In this document: in pieces, positions 8,540-18,193 of the stretch
How positions within the stretch are numbered: position 1 is the stretch's first letter
How the letters are laid out: every line of letters begins with the position of its first letter
Program-made: the position numbers and the translations under genes
Source: Micromonospora violae
Lineage (GTDB): Bacteria; Actinomycetota; Actinomycetes; Mycobacteriales; Micromonosporaceae
Length of the DNA stretch: 64,000 nucleotides
Assembly: GCF_004217135.1 (NCBI RefSeq)
Contig: NZ_SHKK01000001.1
Coordinates: 5,022,001 to 5,086,000 of the forward strand
Direction: 5' to 3'
The notes under the pieces: generated by a model
Databases searched by the model: none
Told to the model about the DNA's origin: nothing
Seen by the model: the letters and a program-made list of their open reading frames with translations, nothing else

Positions 8540-9346
8540 TCAGGTGCTCAGCAGAGCGTCCCGCACCTCGGCCCAGACCTGCTCGTTGGCCGCGACGAGC
8601 AGACCCCGGCCGTCGTCGGCGGGGTGGTAGTCGACACCGTCGAACCGTCGGGCGACACCCCCGGCGGCACGGACCAGCAGGGTGCCCGGGGCATGGTCCC
8701 ACGGCAGGGTGCGCCAGAAGAGGGCGAACTGCTGCTCGCCGGTGAGGATGTCCAGGTACTCCCGACCGGCGCAGTGCTGGCCGGGCAGCAGCTCACCGAG
8801 GCGCCGACCGCCGGCGCGGACCCGGTCGCGGGTCTCCGGCGGCAGGAACTTGGTCATCGCCGCGCCGCGCAGCTCGCCGAAGGAGGGCACCGAGACGCCG
8901 TCCACCAGCCGGCCGTTGAGCAGGGTGCCCTCGTCCGCCGAGCCGACGGCGAGGGTGTCCGCGAGCGGGTCGAGGATCCAGCCGGCGGTCGGCCGCCCTT
9001 CGCTCAGCAGGGACACCATCAGGGCGAACGGCCGGCGACCGGCGGCGAAGTTGGCGGTGCCGTCGACCGGGTCGACCAGCCAGACGTCCCCGCCGTCGCG
9101 CAGGTGCCGCAGCAACCCCGGATCGTCGGCGACACCCTCCTCGCCGACGACCATCGAGCCCGGCCGCAACCGGCGCAGCCCCGCCGAGAGCAGCTCCTCG
9201 GCCCGGCGGTCGGCGACGGTGACCACCTCGCCGGGCGCCTTCTCCGACACGTCATCGTCGTCGAGTTTGCGGAACAGCGGCAGCACGACCTGGTCGGCGG
9301 CCTCCCAGAGCAGGTCGCCAACGTCGTCGAGCAGGGTGTCAGCCAC
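8540..9346 (-). CDS. Inositol monophosphatase family phosphatase
   Basis: A 268-aa Mg-dependent phosphatase of the IMPase/histidinol-phosphatase-like superfamily. Metal motifs are visible: VVGEEG (first Glu pair), DPVDGTANF (the two Asp residues and the lithium-sensitive motif) and [17 protein letters not shown] near the end (third Asp and the family C-terminal signature). The substrate could be inositol-1-phosphate, histidinol phosphate or another small phosphate ester; the sequence does not decide. Its start overlaps the CheY-like gene's end by 8 nt, so it is translated in the same operon as the signalling genes upstream. Confidence 0.85.
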   Translation of the reverse strand: MADTLLDDVGDLLWEAADQVVLPLFRKLDDDDVSEKAPGEVVTVADRRAEELLSAGLRRLRPGSMVVGEEGVADDPGLLRHLRDGGDVWLVDPVDGTANFAAGRRPFALMVSLLSEGRPTAGWILDPLADTLAVGSADEGTLLNGRLVDGVSVPSFGELRGAAMTKFLPPETRDRVRAGGRRLGELLPGQHCAGREYLDILTGEQQFALFWRTLPWDHAPGTLLVRAAGGVARRFDGVDYHPADDGRGLLVAANEQVWAEVRDALLST

Positions 9347-9791
9347 GCGGCGGCAGCTTGACCACGCTGACGAAGAACTCGTCGATCTGACGGACCACCG
9401 AGATGAAGCGCTCGAAGTCCACCGGCTTGGTCACGTAGGCGTTGGCGTGCAGCTGGTAGCTGCGCAGAATGTCCTCGTCGGCCTGTGAGGTGGTGAGCAC
9501 CACCACCGGGATCCGCCGCAGGGTCTCGTCCTTCTTGATCTCCTCCAGCACCTCCCGGCCGTCGCGCCGGGGCAGGTTGAGGTCGAGCAGGATCAGGTCG
9601 GGCGCCACCGCGTCGGCGTACTGGCCCTCCTGGCGCAGGTAGGCGAGCGCCTCGGCCCCGTCGGACACGACGGTCAGCCGGTTACGCAGCTTGTGCTCCT
9701 CGAACGCCTCCTGGGTCATCAGCACGTCACCCGGGTCGTCCTCGACGAGCAGGACCTCGATCGGGCTCTTGCCATCCGCCGGCGCGGTCAT
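9339..9791 (-). CDS. CheY-like response regulator (Rcp1 type), no output domain
   Basis: A 150-aa single receiver domain. The acidic pair is EDD (residues 18-20), the phospho-acceptor Asp70 ([11 protein letters not shown]), the Thr/Ser switch VVLTTS and the Lys VTKPVDF. The longer form with [21 protein letters not shown] is typical of Rcp1-like regulators that pair with phytochrome-type or CHASE3 kinases. It overlaps the kinase gene by 4 nt (ATGA), so the kinase is its obvious partner. Lacking an output domain, it must act by protein contact or as a phosphate sink. Confidence 0.9.
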   Translation of the reverse strand: MTAPADGKSPIEVLLVEDDPGDVLMTQEAFEEHKLRNRLTVVSDGAEALAYLRQEGQYADAVAPDLILLDLNLPRRDGREVLEEIKKDETLRRIPVVVLTTSQADEDILRSYQLHANAYVTKPVDFERFISVVRQIDEFFVSVVKLPPRG

Positions 9792-11521
9792 CCCACCGTC
9801 TCCCTCATGTCACCCGTTCTACCGCTTTCCGGCCCCTCGTCGGCCCGGTCCGGCTGGTCCGACCCGCCGGTCTGCTCCGTCAGCGCCGCCGGAGCCTCGG
9901 TCGACGGTGTCGGGTCGCCCCCGTTGGCAACGCTCGGCTGCTCAGCGGCCTCGGCGGCGGCAGCCGCCTCGACGTCGCCGGGAAGCGCCGGCAGCGTGAA
10001 CCGGATCGCCGTGCCCTCCGGCACGTCGGTGTCCACCCAGACCCGTCCGCCGTGGTACTCGACGATCTTCTTCACGATCGCCAACCCGATGCCGGTGCCC
10101 GGGTACGCGTCCTTCGAGTGCAGCCGCTGGAAGATGACGAAGATCTTGTCGGCGAACTCCGACTCGATCCCGATGCCGTTGTCCTGGCAGGTGATCTCCC
10201 ACTCGACACCCACCAACCGGGCCGAGATGTGCACCTTCGGCGGTACGTCCGGACGGCGGAACTTGATCGAGTTGCTGACCAGGTTGGCCAGCAGGTTGGT
10301 GAGCAGGGGCTCCTCGCCCGAGATCACCGGCAGCTCGGTCCAGGTCAGCTCGGCGTCCGCGTACTGCCGGGCGGCCTCGGTCTGGCCGGCCACGTCGCCC
10401 ATCACCTTGTTGAGGTCGACCTCGACGAAGCCGGTGGTGAGTCGCCCGATCCGGGAGAACGCGAGCAGGTCGTTGATCAGGCGCTGCATCCGTTGCGCGC
10501 CGTCCACCGCGAAGGCGATGTACTGGTCGGCCCGCTCGTCGAGCTGCCCCGCGTACCGGCGCTGGAGCAGCTGGCAGAAGCTGGCGACCTTGCGCAGCGG
10601 CTCCTGCAGATCGTGCGACGCCACGTACGCGAACTGCTCCAGGTCACGGTTGGACCGGGTCAACTCCTCGGCCTGCTTCTGGAGCTGACTGTTGACCCAC
10701 TCGATGCGCTCGCGGGCGGCCCGGACCTCGGCCAGGTCCGCGGCGATCTTCTGCCGCATCGCGTCCACGTCCTCGCCGAGACGAACGAACTCCGGGGGGC
10801 CGGTGGTGGCGATGCGGTGCTGGTAGTCACCCTCGGCGACCTCACGGACCTGGTCGGCCAGCCCGATCAGGGGCCGGATGACCGTCCGGTCCAGGGAGAG
10901 CAACAGCAACACCCCGGCCACGACCACCACGAGCGCAGCGATGATCAGGAGGACGACCAGCACGTTGCTGCCGGTCCGCACGTTGGAAGCGGCCTGCTCC
11001 CGGGCGGACAGGATCTCCTCCTGGAGGTCGTCCACCGCCGACCGCACCTGGTCGAACTGCTGCCGGGCCTCTTCGGTGACCAGTGCCTGGCCGGCGCTGG
11101 TGCCGTCGCGCTCGGTGGTGGTGATCACCGGCTCGGCCACCGACTGTCGCCACTGCGCCGTCCGCTCCTCGACGATCCGCAGCTCCTGGCCGATCTGCGG
11201 ATAGTCGTGAAGCAACGTCCGCATCGAGCGAACGACGGCCTCCTCCTGCTTGAGGCCCTCCCGGTAGGGGTTCAGATCGGCGGGGTCACCGCTGACCGCG
11301 TACCCCCGGATCGCCGTCTCCTGGTCGAGCAGCGCGTTGAGCAGTTCCTGCGACTGCACCCGCAACGGGCCGGTCTGGTTCAGCACCGCGTCGATCTGGG
11401 TGCGGTTGCGGGCGGCCATCGCCGCCTCCGCCGCCGCCAGGCCGATCAGCAACACGCCCACGACGGTGAGCAGGGTGATCACCCGGCGGCGCAGGCTCCA
11501 GCCGTCGAAAACCGGCTTCAC
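9788..11521 (-). CDS. Membrane sensor histidine kinase with CHASE3 and HAMP domains
   Basis: A 577-aa kinase. A first membrane helix lies at about 13-36, an outer helical CHASE3-like domain at ~40-180 ([20 protein letters not shown] is typical), and a second helix at ~187-210. HAMP follows ([20 protein letters not shown]), then a coiled coil. The His box is [16 protein letters not shown] with His303, then an HATPase domain with [16 protein letters not shown] and [12 protein letters not shown]. The DLQEPLRKV form is that of phytochrome-type kinases. An acidic tail of ~60 residues follows. Its gene overlaps both neighbours by 4 nt, placing it between a PP2C phosphatase and a CheY-like regulator. 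Confidence 0.92.
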   Translation of the reverse strand: MKPVFDGWSLRRRVITLLTVVGVLLIGLAAAEAAMAARNRTQIDAVLNQTGPLRVQSQELLNALLDQETAIRGYAVSGDPADLNPYREGLKQEEAVVRSMRTLLHDYPQIGQELRIVEERTAQWRQSVAEPVITTTERDGTSAGQALVTEEARQQFDQVRSAVDDLQEEILSAREQAASNVRTGSNVLVVLLIIAALVVVVAGVLLLLSLDRTVIRPLIGLADQVREVAEGDYQHRIATTGPPEFVRLGEDVDAMRQKIAADLAEVRAARERIEWVNSQLQKQAEELTRSNRDLEQFAYVASHDLQEPLRKVASFCQLLQRRYAGQLDERADQYIAFAVDGAQRMQRLINDLLAFSRIGRLTTGFVEVDLNKVMGDVAGQTEAARQYADAELTWTELPVISGEEPLLTNLLANLVSNSIKFRRPDVPPKVHISARLVGVEWEITCQDNGIGIESEFADKIFVIFQRLHSKDAYPGTGIGLAIVKKIVEYHGGRVWVDTDVPEGTAIRFTLPALPGDVEAAAAAEAAEQPSVANGGDPTPSTEAPAALTEQTGGSDQPDRADEGPESGRTGDMRETVG

Positions 11522-12735
11522 CGACCATCACCCCGGCTGACCAGCAGCATGGCCACGTCGTCGGCGAGCGGGCCACCGTTGAGCCGCTCGGCCCGGCCGA
11601 CCAGCCAGGCAGGCAGCTCGGGCAGCGACACCGAGCGGTTGTCCGGCTCGTCCAGCAACCCGCTGAGGCCCGGCACGTCGAGCCGTTCGTCGCCGTCGCC
11701 CACCCGCCCCTCGATCAGGCCGTCGGTGTACATCAGCAGGGACCAGTCATCGGTCTCGAACTCCAGGTCGTAGGCGATCGGCCGGCGAGGTCGTACGCCC
11801 AGCAGCAGGCCGCCAGGTGCGGGCACCGGGGTGACCCGGCCGCCGGCGAGCAGCAGCGGTGGCGGGTGCCCGGCCAGTCGGACGGTGGCCCGGTTGGCGT
11901 CCAGGTTAAGTCTGATGGTGGCCACCGTCGCGAAGATCTCCTGTAGGCGGCGCTCACTCATCAGCACCTGCTCCAGCGCCGGCAGCACCTCGTCGTCCGG
12001 CACTCGGGCGAGCACCAGGGCCCGCCAGGCCACCCGCAGCTCGACCCCGAGCGCGGCCTCGTCCACCCCGTGCCCACAGACGTCGCCGACGATCAGGTCG
12101 AGGCGGTCCGGGTGGGTCTGCACCACGTCGAAGAAATCCCCGCCGATCAACGCGGCATGCCGGCCGGGCCGGTAGAAGGTGTGCACCGCCACCTGGTCGG
12201 TCGTCATCAGCGGCTGGGGCAGCAGGCCGCGTTCCAGGCGGGCCGACTCGGCCTGGCGCAACTCGACCTCACGCAACCGGCGGGCGTTCTCGTCGGCGCG
12301 CTTACGTTCCACGGCGTAGCGCAGCGCCCGGGTCAGCAGCACCCCGTCGACCTGGCCCTTGACCAGGTAGTCCTGTGCGCCCTCGGCGACCGCCACCACG
12401 CCCAGGTGCTCGTCGGTGCGGCCGGTCAGCACGCAGACCGCCGCACCGCTCGACATCTCCAGCACCTGGCGCAGCCCGTCCAACCCCTGCGCGTCGGGCA
12501 GACCCAGATCGAGCAGGACGCAGTCGACGTCGCCGATCCGCTGCCGGGCCTCCCGCAGGCTGGTGGCGACCAGCAGATCGATCATCGAGTTCGTCTCGGC
12601 GAGCAGCTCACCGACCAGGAAGGCATCGCCCTCGTCGTCCTCCACCAGCAGCACCCGCAACCGCTCACCCGGCGGCAGGTTGGCGTGCCGCGCCAGGCCA
12701 CCGTGCGGGTACGGCACAACTGGGGAACCGGCCAT
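11518..12735 (-). CDS. Response regulator fused to PP2C/SpoIIE phosphatase (RsbU-like)
   Basis: A 405-aa fusion. An N-terminal receiver carries VEDDEGD, phospho-acceptor Asp76 (CVLLDLGLP) and VLTGRTDE. A short coiled coil (KRADENARRLREVELRQAES) leads to a PPM-type phosphatase with metal motifs GGDFFD, GDVCGHG and SLLMYTDGLIEGR. This layout is typical of RsbU/RssB-like phosphatases that dephosphorylate anti-anti-sigma factors; no such partner is encoded here. I chose the ATG at 12735, but its ribosome site is poor; the GTG at 12762 is the alternative. It is first in a four-gene operon and overlaps the histidine kinase by 4 nt. Confidence 0.87.
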   Translation of the reverse strand: MAGSPVVPYPHGGLARHANLPPGERLRVLLVEDDEGDAFLVGELLAETNSMIDLLVATSLREARQRIGDVDCVLLDLGLPDAQGLDGLRQVLEMSSGAAVCVLTGRTDEHLGVVAVAEGAQDYLVKGQVDGVLLTRALRYAVERKRADENARRLREVELRQAESARLERGLLPQPLMTTDQVAVHTFYRPGRHAALIGGDFFDVVQTHPDRLDLIVGDVCGHGVDEAALGVELRVAWRALVLARVPDDEVLPALEQVLMSERRLQEIFATVATIRLNLDANRATVRLAGHPPPLLLAGGRVTPVPAPGGLLLGVRPRRPIAYDLEFETDDWSLLMYTDGLIEGRVGDGDERLDVPGLSGLLDEPDNRSVSLPELPAWLVGRAERLNGGPLADDVAMLLVSRGDGR

Positions 12736-13008
12736 GCCGGCCCCCCGGTGCGGCCGGGTCACCGCTGCGAGACGCGGGAGTTCGCTGGTGATGTCGGGCT
12801 CCTTCCGAGTGCCCTGCTGATCCTGTATTACACAACGGTCGGACACAACACGACGCCTACGGCGCGGGCGGGGATGGGCCGGATCACTGCCCCGGCCGAG
12901 GACCGACCGGGTGGCTGGTGGACGCCGGGCGTACCGGCCATCCCATCCGTGGGCGCGCCCGGGCAGGATGATCCCACCCCAGGCCCCACCACCCCCCGAG
13001 GAGTTCCC
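12736..13008. promoter_or_regulatory. Divergent promoter region, phosphatase operon / M28 peptidase
   Basis: The 273-bp gap separates the leftward signalling operon from the rightward peptidase gene. It includes an A/T-richer stretch at about 12821-12850 (CTGTATTACACAACGG), unusual in this GC-rich DNA, and is the likely place for the promoters. No clear -35/-10 pair or operator can be assigned. Confidence 0.4.
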
Positions 13009-15429
13009 GTGGGCGCACCCACCACCCCGGCCGCAACGGGCACGTCGTCCCGTCCGATTCGGGGCGTACCCCCGGCCAACCGGGCCCTGACCCGACCGCG
13101 TCGGCGGCTCGTGGCCGCCGCAGCGGCTCTGGTCGCGCTGGCCGCGGTCGGCGCCGGCAGCCTGCTCGACCTGCATACCCCGGCTCCAAAGCCGGCGGAC
13201 GCCCCGGTTGGTGAGTTCAGCGCCGGCCGGGCGTACGAGGACGCCAAGGTGATCGCCGCCCGGCCGCACGTCGCCGGCAGCCCGGCCAACGACCAGGTCC
13301 GCGCGCACATCGAGCAGCAGTTGCGCGGGCTGGGCCTGGAGACCGAGGTGCAGGACACGGTGGCGCCGGAGGCCGGTCAGCTCAGCGGGGCGGCGGGCGG
13401 GGCGACAGTGGCCCGGGTCCGCAACGTGGTGGCCCGGCTGCCCGGCACCGACTCGACGGGCCGCGTCTTCCTGGTCGCCCACTACGACTCGGTGCAGACC
13501 GGGCCGGGTGGCAACGACGACGCGGCCGGCACGTCGGCCATCCTGGAGGTGGCCCGCGCGTTGACCACCGGCCCGCGGCCCCGCAACGACATCGTGTTCG
13601 TGCTGACCGACGCCGAGGAGGCGTGCCTCTGCGGCGCGTCCGCGTTCGCCGCCAGTCACCCGCTGGCCGTCGACGGCGGAGTGGTGCTCAACCTGGAGGC
13701 CCGGGGCTCCACCGGGCCGGTGATCATGTTCGAGACGTCCCGGAACAACGCGAAGCTGGTCGACATCTTCGGCCGGGCCGCCCCGCACCCGGTGGGCACC
13801 TCGTTCGCGGTGGAGATCTACCGCGCGCTGCCCAACGACACCGACTTCACCGCCTTCCTTGATCAGAAGTTCGTCGGGTTGAACTCGGCGTACATCGACG
13901 GAGGGGCGATCTACCACACGCCGCTGGACACTCCGGCCGCCATCGATCAGGGCAGCCTCCAGCAGCACGGGGACAACGCGTTGGGTCTGGCCCGGGAGTT
14001 CGGTGGCACCGACCTGACCGACCTGCGCTCCGGCAACGACGCCACCTACTTCCCCGTCCCCGGTGGGCTGGTCCGCTACCCCGGCTGGCTCATCCTGCCG
14101 CTGGCCCTGCTCGCGGTGGTCGCGGTGGCCGCCCTGGGCTGGCTGACGCGGCGCAGCGGCCGGGCCAGCACCGGCCGGCTGGCCGCCGGCTTCGCGCTGG
14201 CCCTGGTGCCGATCATCGTCGCGCCGATCGCCGCCCAACTGCTCTGGCTGGCGATCACCACGATCCGACCGGGGTACGCGGAACTGCTCGACCCGTACCG
14301 GCCCACCTGGTACCGGCTGGCCGTCGTGGCGCTCGCCGCCGCCATCCTGTTCACCTGGTACGCGCTGACCCGCCGCCGGATCGGCCCGGCCGCGCTCGCC
14401 GTCGGCGGGCTGGCCTGGCTGGCCCTGTTCGGGGTGCTGCTCGCCGTGGCGGTGCCGGGTGGGGCGTACCTCACCACCCTGCCGGCGCTTGCCGGCGCCC
14501 TCGGCGGGCTGATCGCGCTGCGTACCCGGCAGGAAGGACCGTGGCCGGTGGTGGCGGTGACGGCCGCCGCGGCCGTGGGTGTGGTCATCCTGCTGCCCAC
14601 CGTGGTGTTGCTCTTCCCCGCGTTGGGGATGGCGATGGGTGGGGTGGCCGCGCTGGTCGCGGTGCTGCTCGGCCTGGTCGCCCTGCCGGTGGTCGACCTG
14701 CTGCACCCGCAGGCCGGCGGCCAGCGCGGCCTGCTCGCGCTGCGGGCCCGGCGGCTCGCGATGCTGCCGGCCGGGGCCGCCGCCGTGGCGGCGGTGGTGC
14801 TCGCCGGGGTCGGGCTCGCGGTGGACCGCTTCGACGCCGCCCACCCCGCTCCCACCCACCTGATGTACGCCATGGACGCCGCCACCGGCCAGGCCCGGTG
14901 GCTCAGCCACGAGAGCGACCCGCAGCCGTGGACCGACGGCTACGTGGACGGGGTCACCGACGTCGGCGACGACTTCCCCGGGCTGGGCGGCGGTGAGCTG
15001 CGGGCCGGCCCGGCGCAGGCGGCGAACCTGCCGGCCCCGAAGCTGGACGTGCTAAGCGACACCACCGCCGGCGGCGAGCGCACGCTGCGGCTGCGGCTCA
15101 CCCCGCAGCGGGTGGCCCGGCTCGCCACCCTGCACGTCGACACGTCGACCGCCACCGTGCTGCGCGCCGAGGTGGCGGGGCGGTCGGTGCCGGTGGAGCC
15201 CCGGGACGGGAAGTGGGGCTTCGGGCTGGTGTTCCACGCCCCGCCGGCCGAGGGAATCGAGGTCACGTTGACAGTGCGGCCGATCGCCGGGCAGGTGGCG
15301 CTGCGGGCGATGGACGCCAGTGACGGGTTGGACGCGCTGCCCGGCTTCCGCCCTCGGCCGCCGGCCGTCGGCGTCGTCGGATCACACAGCTCGGAGATGC
15401 TGGCGGTCGCCCGCACCTACCCCCTCTGA
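13009..15429 (+). CDS. M28-family zinc aminopeptidase with multispanning C-terminus
   Basis: An 806-aa membrane peptidase. The GTG at 13009 follows GAGGAG by 5 nt. A membrane anchor (LVAAAAALVALAAVGAGSLL) precedes the M28 domain. Zinc ligands are His158 in LVAHYDS, Asp in GGNDDAAG (170/171), the Glu pair in LTDAEEA (203/204), the acidic pair in NDTDF and His in IYHTPLDT. Then come about eight hydrophobic helices and a Gly-rich outer domain. The layout resembles ERMP1/Fxna-type M28 proteins: exopeptidase domain outside the membrane with a membrane tail of unknown use. It appears monocistronic and ends at a strong hairpin. Confidence 0.88.
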   Translation: MGAPTTPAATGTSSRPIRGVPPANRALTRPRRRLVAAAAALVALAAVGAGSLLDLHTPAPKPADAPVGEFSAGRAYEDAKVIAARPHVAGSPANDQVRAHIEQQLRGLGLETEVQDTVAPEAGQLSGAAGGATVARVRNVVARLPGTDSTGRVFLVAHYDSVQTGPGGNDDAAGTSAILEVARALTTGPRPRNDIVFVLTDAEEACLCGASAFAASHPLAVDGGVVLNLEARGSTGPVIMFETSRNNAKLVDIFGRAAPHPVGTSFAVEIYRALPNDTDFTAFLDQKFVGLNSAYIDGGAIYHTPLDTPAAIDQGSLQQHGDNALGLAREFGGTDLTDLRSGNDATYFPVPGGLVRYPGWLILPLALLAVVAVAALGWLTRRSGRASTGRLAAGFALALVPIIVAPIAAQLLWLAITTIRPGYAELLDPYRPTWYRLAVVALAAAILFTWYALTRRRIGPAALAVGGLAWLALFGVLLAVAVPGGAYLTTLPALAGALGGLIALRTRQEGPWPVVAVTAAAAVGVVILLPTVVLLFPALGMAMGGVAALVAVLLGLVALPVVDLLHPQAGGQRGLLALRARRLAMLPAGAAAVAAVVLAGVGLAVDRFDAAHPAPTHLMYAMDAATGQARWLSHESDPQPWTDGYVDGVTDVGDDFPGLGGGELRAGPAQAANLPAPKLDVLSDTTAGGERTLRLRLTPQRVARLATLHVDTSTATVLRAEVAGRSVPVEPRDGKWGFGLVFHAPPAEGIEVTLTVRPIAGQVALRAMDASDGLDALPGFRPRPPAVGVVGSHSSEMLAVARTYPL

Positions 15430-15435
15430 ACCAGA

Positions 15436-15477
15436 ACGGTGGTCCGGCGGAAAAAGACCGCTCCGCCGGACCACCGT
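15436..15477. terminator. Strong bidirectional hairpin, M28 / ATPase convergent gap
   Basis: A perfect 16-bp inverted repeat (ACGGTGGTCCGGCGGA and its complement) around a 10-nt A-rich loop, starting 6 bp after the M28 stop. It can serve transcripts from both sides. There is no U-tract, as is common in actinomycetes. Confidence 0.85.
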
Positions 15478-15600
15478 CCACGACGCCACCCACGGTGGGC
15501 TGAGGCACTGTCCGATCTTGTGTGCGAGGCTTCGGCGGTGACTGACCTCGACATCCGCGCATGACCCCAGCACCACCGGCCAGCGCAGCGCTCGACAACG

Positions 15601-17049
15601 TCAGGCCGACCATGCCTGAATGACGTCGTCAGGCCCCCAGATAAGGTCCACGGCCTCCGGCGGGAGGTCGACTCCGGAGCGGCTGACCACGACCAGACCG
15701 CTGCCCCCGGGCTGAAAACCGGGGATCAGCGGGGCCTGCCGCCGCAGTTCGTCGAGGTGGTGCCGATCGAACGGGCCGTCCTGCCATTTGATGGAGCCGG
15801 CGAAGGCGATGCGGGAAGCGATCGGGGCACGATCGGCTCCGACAAGATCGATCTCCGGGTTGGACTGCCGGTTCCACCAGCCGCCGACCTCCCACGTGTC
15901 GGTCCAGGGCAGGCCTCCGGCACCAGCGGAGATGGCGAGCGCATCGCGGATGATCGGTTCGACGGCGTTGCCCCGCCAGGAGGACCACCGACTGTCGAGA
16001 ACGGCGCGAGCGGCCGCTGACCGGTCGCGCAGAACCAGTTGATGCACGTCGCGCAGAATGGCCAGATACAGGCGCAGGTTGCTGTCGGCGATCCGGTATT
16101 GGGCCAGTTTGCTGGGCTTGGTGGACAGCGGTTTGTCCACAGCGAGAACCTGTTTCTCCTCGACGAGCCGGTGAAGCAGCGGGGAGAGGGTGCCGGAGCT
16201 GACCGGGCCGCCACGGTCCCCGGCGGCGGCGGCGATGTTGCTGAACGTGCGGCTACCTGCCCCGCCGACCGCTTCCAAGATGCGCCGGGCAGTGTCCGGG
16301 GCGGGAAATTCCGATGCCAGGGACTGTTCAGGAACGGTGAACAACGCGGACGTCTTGTTGGCGATCTCCTGACTCAGGAAATCGGTGGGAGGCGTTCCCG
16401 GGGACCACTCCAAAGCCACACCAGGCAAACCACCGGTGATCAGATGCGCGTCGATGGCCTCCGCGCCGCTCAACCCGGTCACGGCGGCGGTTTCGGCAAG
16501 GTTGAACGGGCCGAGGACCATGTTCGTGGCCCTGCCGTAGAACGGGCGGTCGTACTCGGTGAACCGCCGCATCATGTGCAGGTCACTGCCGAGCAGGAGT
16601 AATAGGACTGGCTTACTGGAGATGAGCCTGTCCCACGCGACCTGAAGGTGCCCGTCGAACGTCGTGTCCTGCTCGGAGATCCAGGGCAGCTCGTCGAGGA
16701 CGACCACACTCGGCGTATCGGGCAGGACACCCGCCAGGACCCGCAGCATGTCTCCCCAACCACCGGCAGGTGGCTGGGACGGCAGAAGGTCACGACCGCC
16801 AGCGTTGAGCAGCGACGAGTCGCGCAAGGCACCGAGAAAGTAGCTGACGGCTTCGATGCTCGACGCGCCCTTGACCGCGGTGTAGAAGCAGTACGGCAGA
16901 CCGACCCGGTCGCACAACTCCTGCACCAACCGTGACTTGCCCACCTGCCGGCGGCCGCGGATAGCGACAGCACGGCCCTCGCCGGTGCGCTTCACATGAT
17001 CAAGCTGCTTGGTGAGCTGGGCGAGTTCCGTGCGCCGACCGACGAACAC
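15601..17049 (-). CDS. ATPase with C-terminal DUF234 (PD-(D/E)XK-like) domain
   Basis: A 482-aa protein of the 'archaeal ATPase' group found sporadically in bacteria. It starts MFVGRRTELAQL, with Walker A GRRQVGKS (32-39) and Walker B VVVLDELPW. The middle has a winged-helix region (SNIAAAAGDRGGPVSSGTLS). The C-terminus matches DUF234: NAVEPIIRDAL, then NPEIDLVG and FAGSIKWQ. The E...D...K series resembles a PD-(D/E)XK nuclease fold. Role is unknown; relatives have been suggested to be mobile or defence-linked. It sits alone, between a hairpin on one side and a palindromic repeat on the other, among housekeeping genes. Confidence 0.82.
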   Translation of the reverse strand: MFVGRRTELAQLTKQLDHVKRTGEGRAVAIRGRRQVGKSRLVQELCDRVGLPYCFYTAVKGASSIEAVSYFLGALRDSSLLNAGGRDLLPSQPPAGGWGDMLRVLAGVLPDTPSVVVLDELPWISEQDTTFDGHLQVAWDRLISSKPVLLLLLGSDLHMMRRFTEYDRPFYGRATNMVLGPFNLAETAAVTGLSGAEAIDAHLITGGLPGVALEWSPGTPPTDFLSQEIANKTSALFTVPEQSLASEFPAPDTARRILEAVGGAGSRTFSNIAAAAGDRGGPVSSGTLSPLLHRLVEEKQVLAVDKPLSTKPSKLAQYRIADSNLRLYLAILRDVHQLVLRDRSAAARAVLDSRWSSWRGNAVEPIIRDALAISAGAGGLPWTDTWEVGGWWNRQSNPEIDLVGADRAPIASRIAFAGSIKWQDGPFDRHHLDELRRQAPLIPGFQPGGSGLVVVSRSGVDLPPEAVDLIWGPDDVIQAWSA

Positions 17050-17128
17050 CGACCCTCCCCGAAGCTAGATTGAATCTTACTTCGGAGCAGTCTACCTAAA
17101 GTCGGGGCCGGTACTGTTGCACGCAGGG

Positions 17129-17207
17129 TTGATCCACTCGGCTTTCAGGAAGTCGGGGCATCCTCGGCGCCCTGACACCGCGACTTTCAGGAACCCGAGT
17201 GGATCAA
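17129..17207. repeat. Palindromic intergenic element A (TTGATCCACTCGG ends)
   Basis: Arms TTGATCCACTCGG (17129-17141) and CCGAGTGGATCAA (17195-17207) are perfect complements 53 bp apart. Inside, CTTTCAGGAA occurs twice in direct orientation (17142-17151, 17184-17193). It lies after the Smr gene and before the ATPase gene, both leftward, so it could end Smr transcription. It shares TTGATC ends and a CAGGAA/TTCCTG core with the element at 26067-26129. Confidence 0.7.
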
Positions 17208-17238
17208 GCAGATACGCCGGTCAGAGGCCGTGCCGTCG

Positions 17239-17493
17239 CTACTTCCAGCGGAAGTGCACGAAGAGGCGGCCGAAGTTCTTCGAGTCCTTCTCCACCCGGT
17301 GGTAGAGCTGCTTGACGTCCTTCTGGTCGAGGAACCGCAGCACCCGCTTCTTGAGCTGGCCGGACCCCTTACCGGGGATGATCTCGACGAGGGTGGCCTT
17401 CTTCGCCACCGCCTCGTCCATGATCCCGCGCAGCGCGCGGTCGATGTCGTGGCCCTTGTTGAAGATCTCGTGCAGGTCCAGCTTGAGCTTCAT
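17239..17493 (-). CDS. Small stand-alone Smr-domain protein
   Basis: An 84-aa protein, nearly all one Smr (MutS2 C-terminal) domain: LDLHEIFNKGHDIDRAL at the start, then VEIIPGKGSGQLKKRVLRFL, which carries the conserved HGKGxG-type loop as PGKGSG, and a final FGRLFVHFRWK. Full-length Smr domains are nucleic-acid-binding or nicking modules. The usual His of HGKG is Pro here, so nuclease activity is doubtful. Preceding genes are leftward too, but more than 180 bp separate it from the TPR gene. Confidence 0.8.
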   Translation of the reverse strand: MKLKLDLHEIFNKGHDIDRALRGIMDEAVAKKATLVEIIPGKGSGQLKKRVLRFLDQKDVKQLYHRVEKDSKNFGRLFVHFRWK

Positions 17494-17630
17494 GCCGCAG
17501 CCCCCGGCCGGTCAGGTCCCATGTCCGCCATCCTAGGCACGCCGCGCGGGCGGCCCACCGAACGGCCACAGGGCGGCCGACCCACGCATCGACCGAAGAC
17601 GGCCACAGGGCGGCCGTGGACGACGACCGA

Positions 17631-17656
17631 AGGGGCGGCCCCGGAGGACCGCCCCT
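17631..17656 (-). terminator. Hairpin after the TPR gene
   Basis: AGGGGCGG pairs with CCGCCCCT across a 10-nt centre, 19 bp beyond the stop of the leftward TPR gene. Just upstream on the plus strand, GGCCACAGGGCGGCCG occurs twice in a short tandem arrangement (around 17562-17616). Confidence 0.55.
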
Positions 17657-17675
17657 GCCATGTCGTGGCGCACGA

Positions 17676-18044
17676 TCAGCGCCGGCCGCCCAGTCGGGTC
17701 TCCACCCGTTCCAGTGCGGCCTGGTAGTCGTCGTTGGCCGCGTACATCGCGGCGGCGATGCGCAGGTGCCGCAGCGCGTCGGTGTGCCGGTTGAGCCGCT
17801 CCAGGGTCCGACCGAGGACGTGGTGCGCGTAGTGGTCGCTCGGGTCCCGTTCGATCAGCTCACGCAGGTGCTGCTCGGCCCGGTTGAGCTGGGCCGACTG
17901 GAAGTACGCCCGCGCCAGCAGTTGCCGGACCGCCGCGTTGCCAGGTTCGGCGTCGATGATCGGCTCGAGCAGTCGGGCCGCCCCGCTGGGGTCACCGGTT
18001 TCGAAGAACATGGTCGCCCGCCGGTAGTCCGCCAGAAGATCCAT
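17676..18044 (-). CDS. Tetratricopeptide repeat protein
   Basis: A 122-aa protein of about three TPR units: RRATMFFETGDPSGAARLLE, then AVRQLLARAYFQSAQLNRAE, and DHYAHHVLGRTLERLNRHTD. No signal peptide or membrane helix, so cytoplasmic. TPRs mediate protein contacts; the partner is not evident. It is a short, widespread actinobacterial type, flanked by gaps on both sides and probably transcribed alone. Confidence 0.85.
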   Translation of the reverse strand: MDLLADYRRATMFFETGDPSGAARLLEPIIDAEPGNAAVRQLLARAYFQSAQLNRAEQHLRELIERDPSDHYAHHVLGRTLERLNRHTDALRHLRIAAAMYAANDDYQAALERVETRLGGRR

Positions 18045-18193
18045 CTGCCACCTCCTCGGGTCGCACCGTCACCTGTTCCGACGCTGGCACAACACCGGAC
18101 GTTTGGCGACTGTTCCCGGGGCCGAGATCGGGTCAGTTCCGGCCGCCGATGGCCGCCGAGGGCCGCCGAGGGGCGTCGAGCGGCGTCGAGCGG

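Noticed and set aside
13009..14910. Minus-strand continuation of the phosphatase frame across the M28 gene
   Set aside because: Codon bias and motifs support the plus-strand peptidase; the phosphatase starts near 12735.
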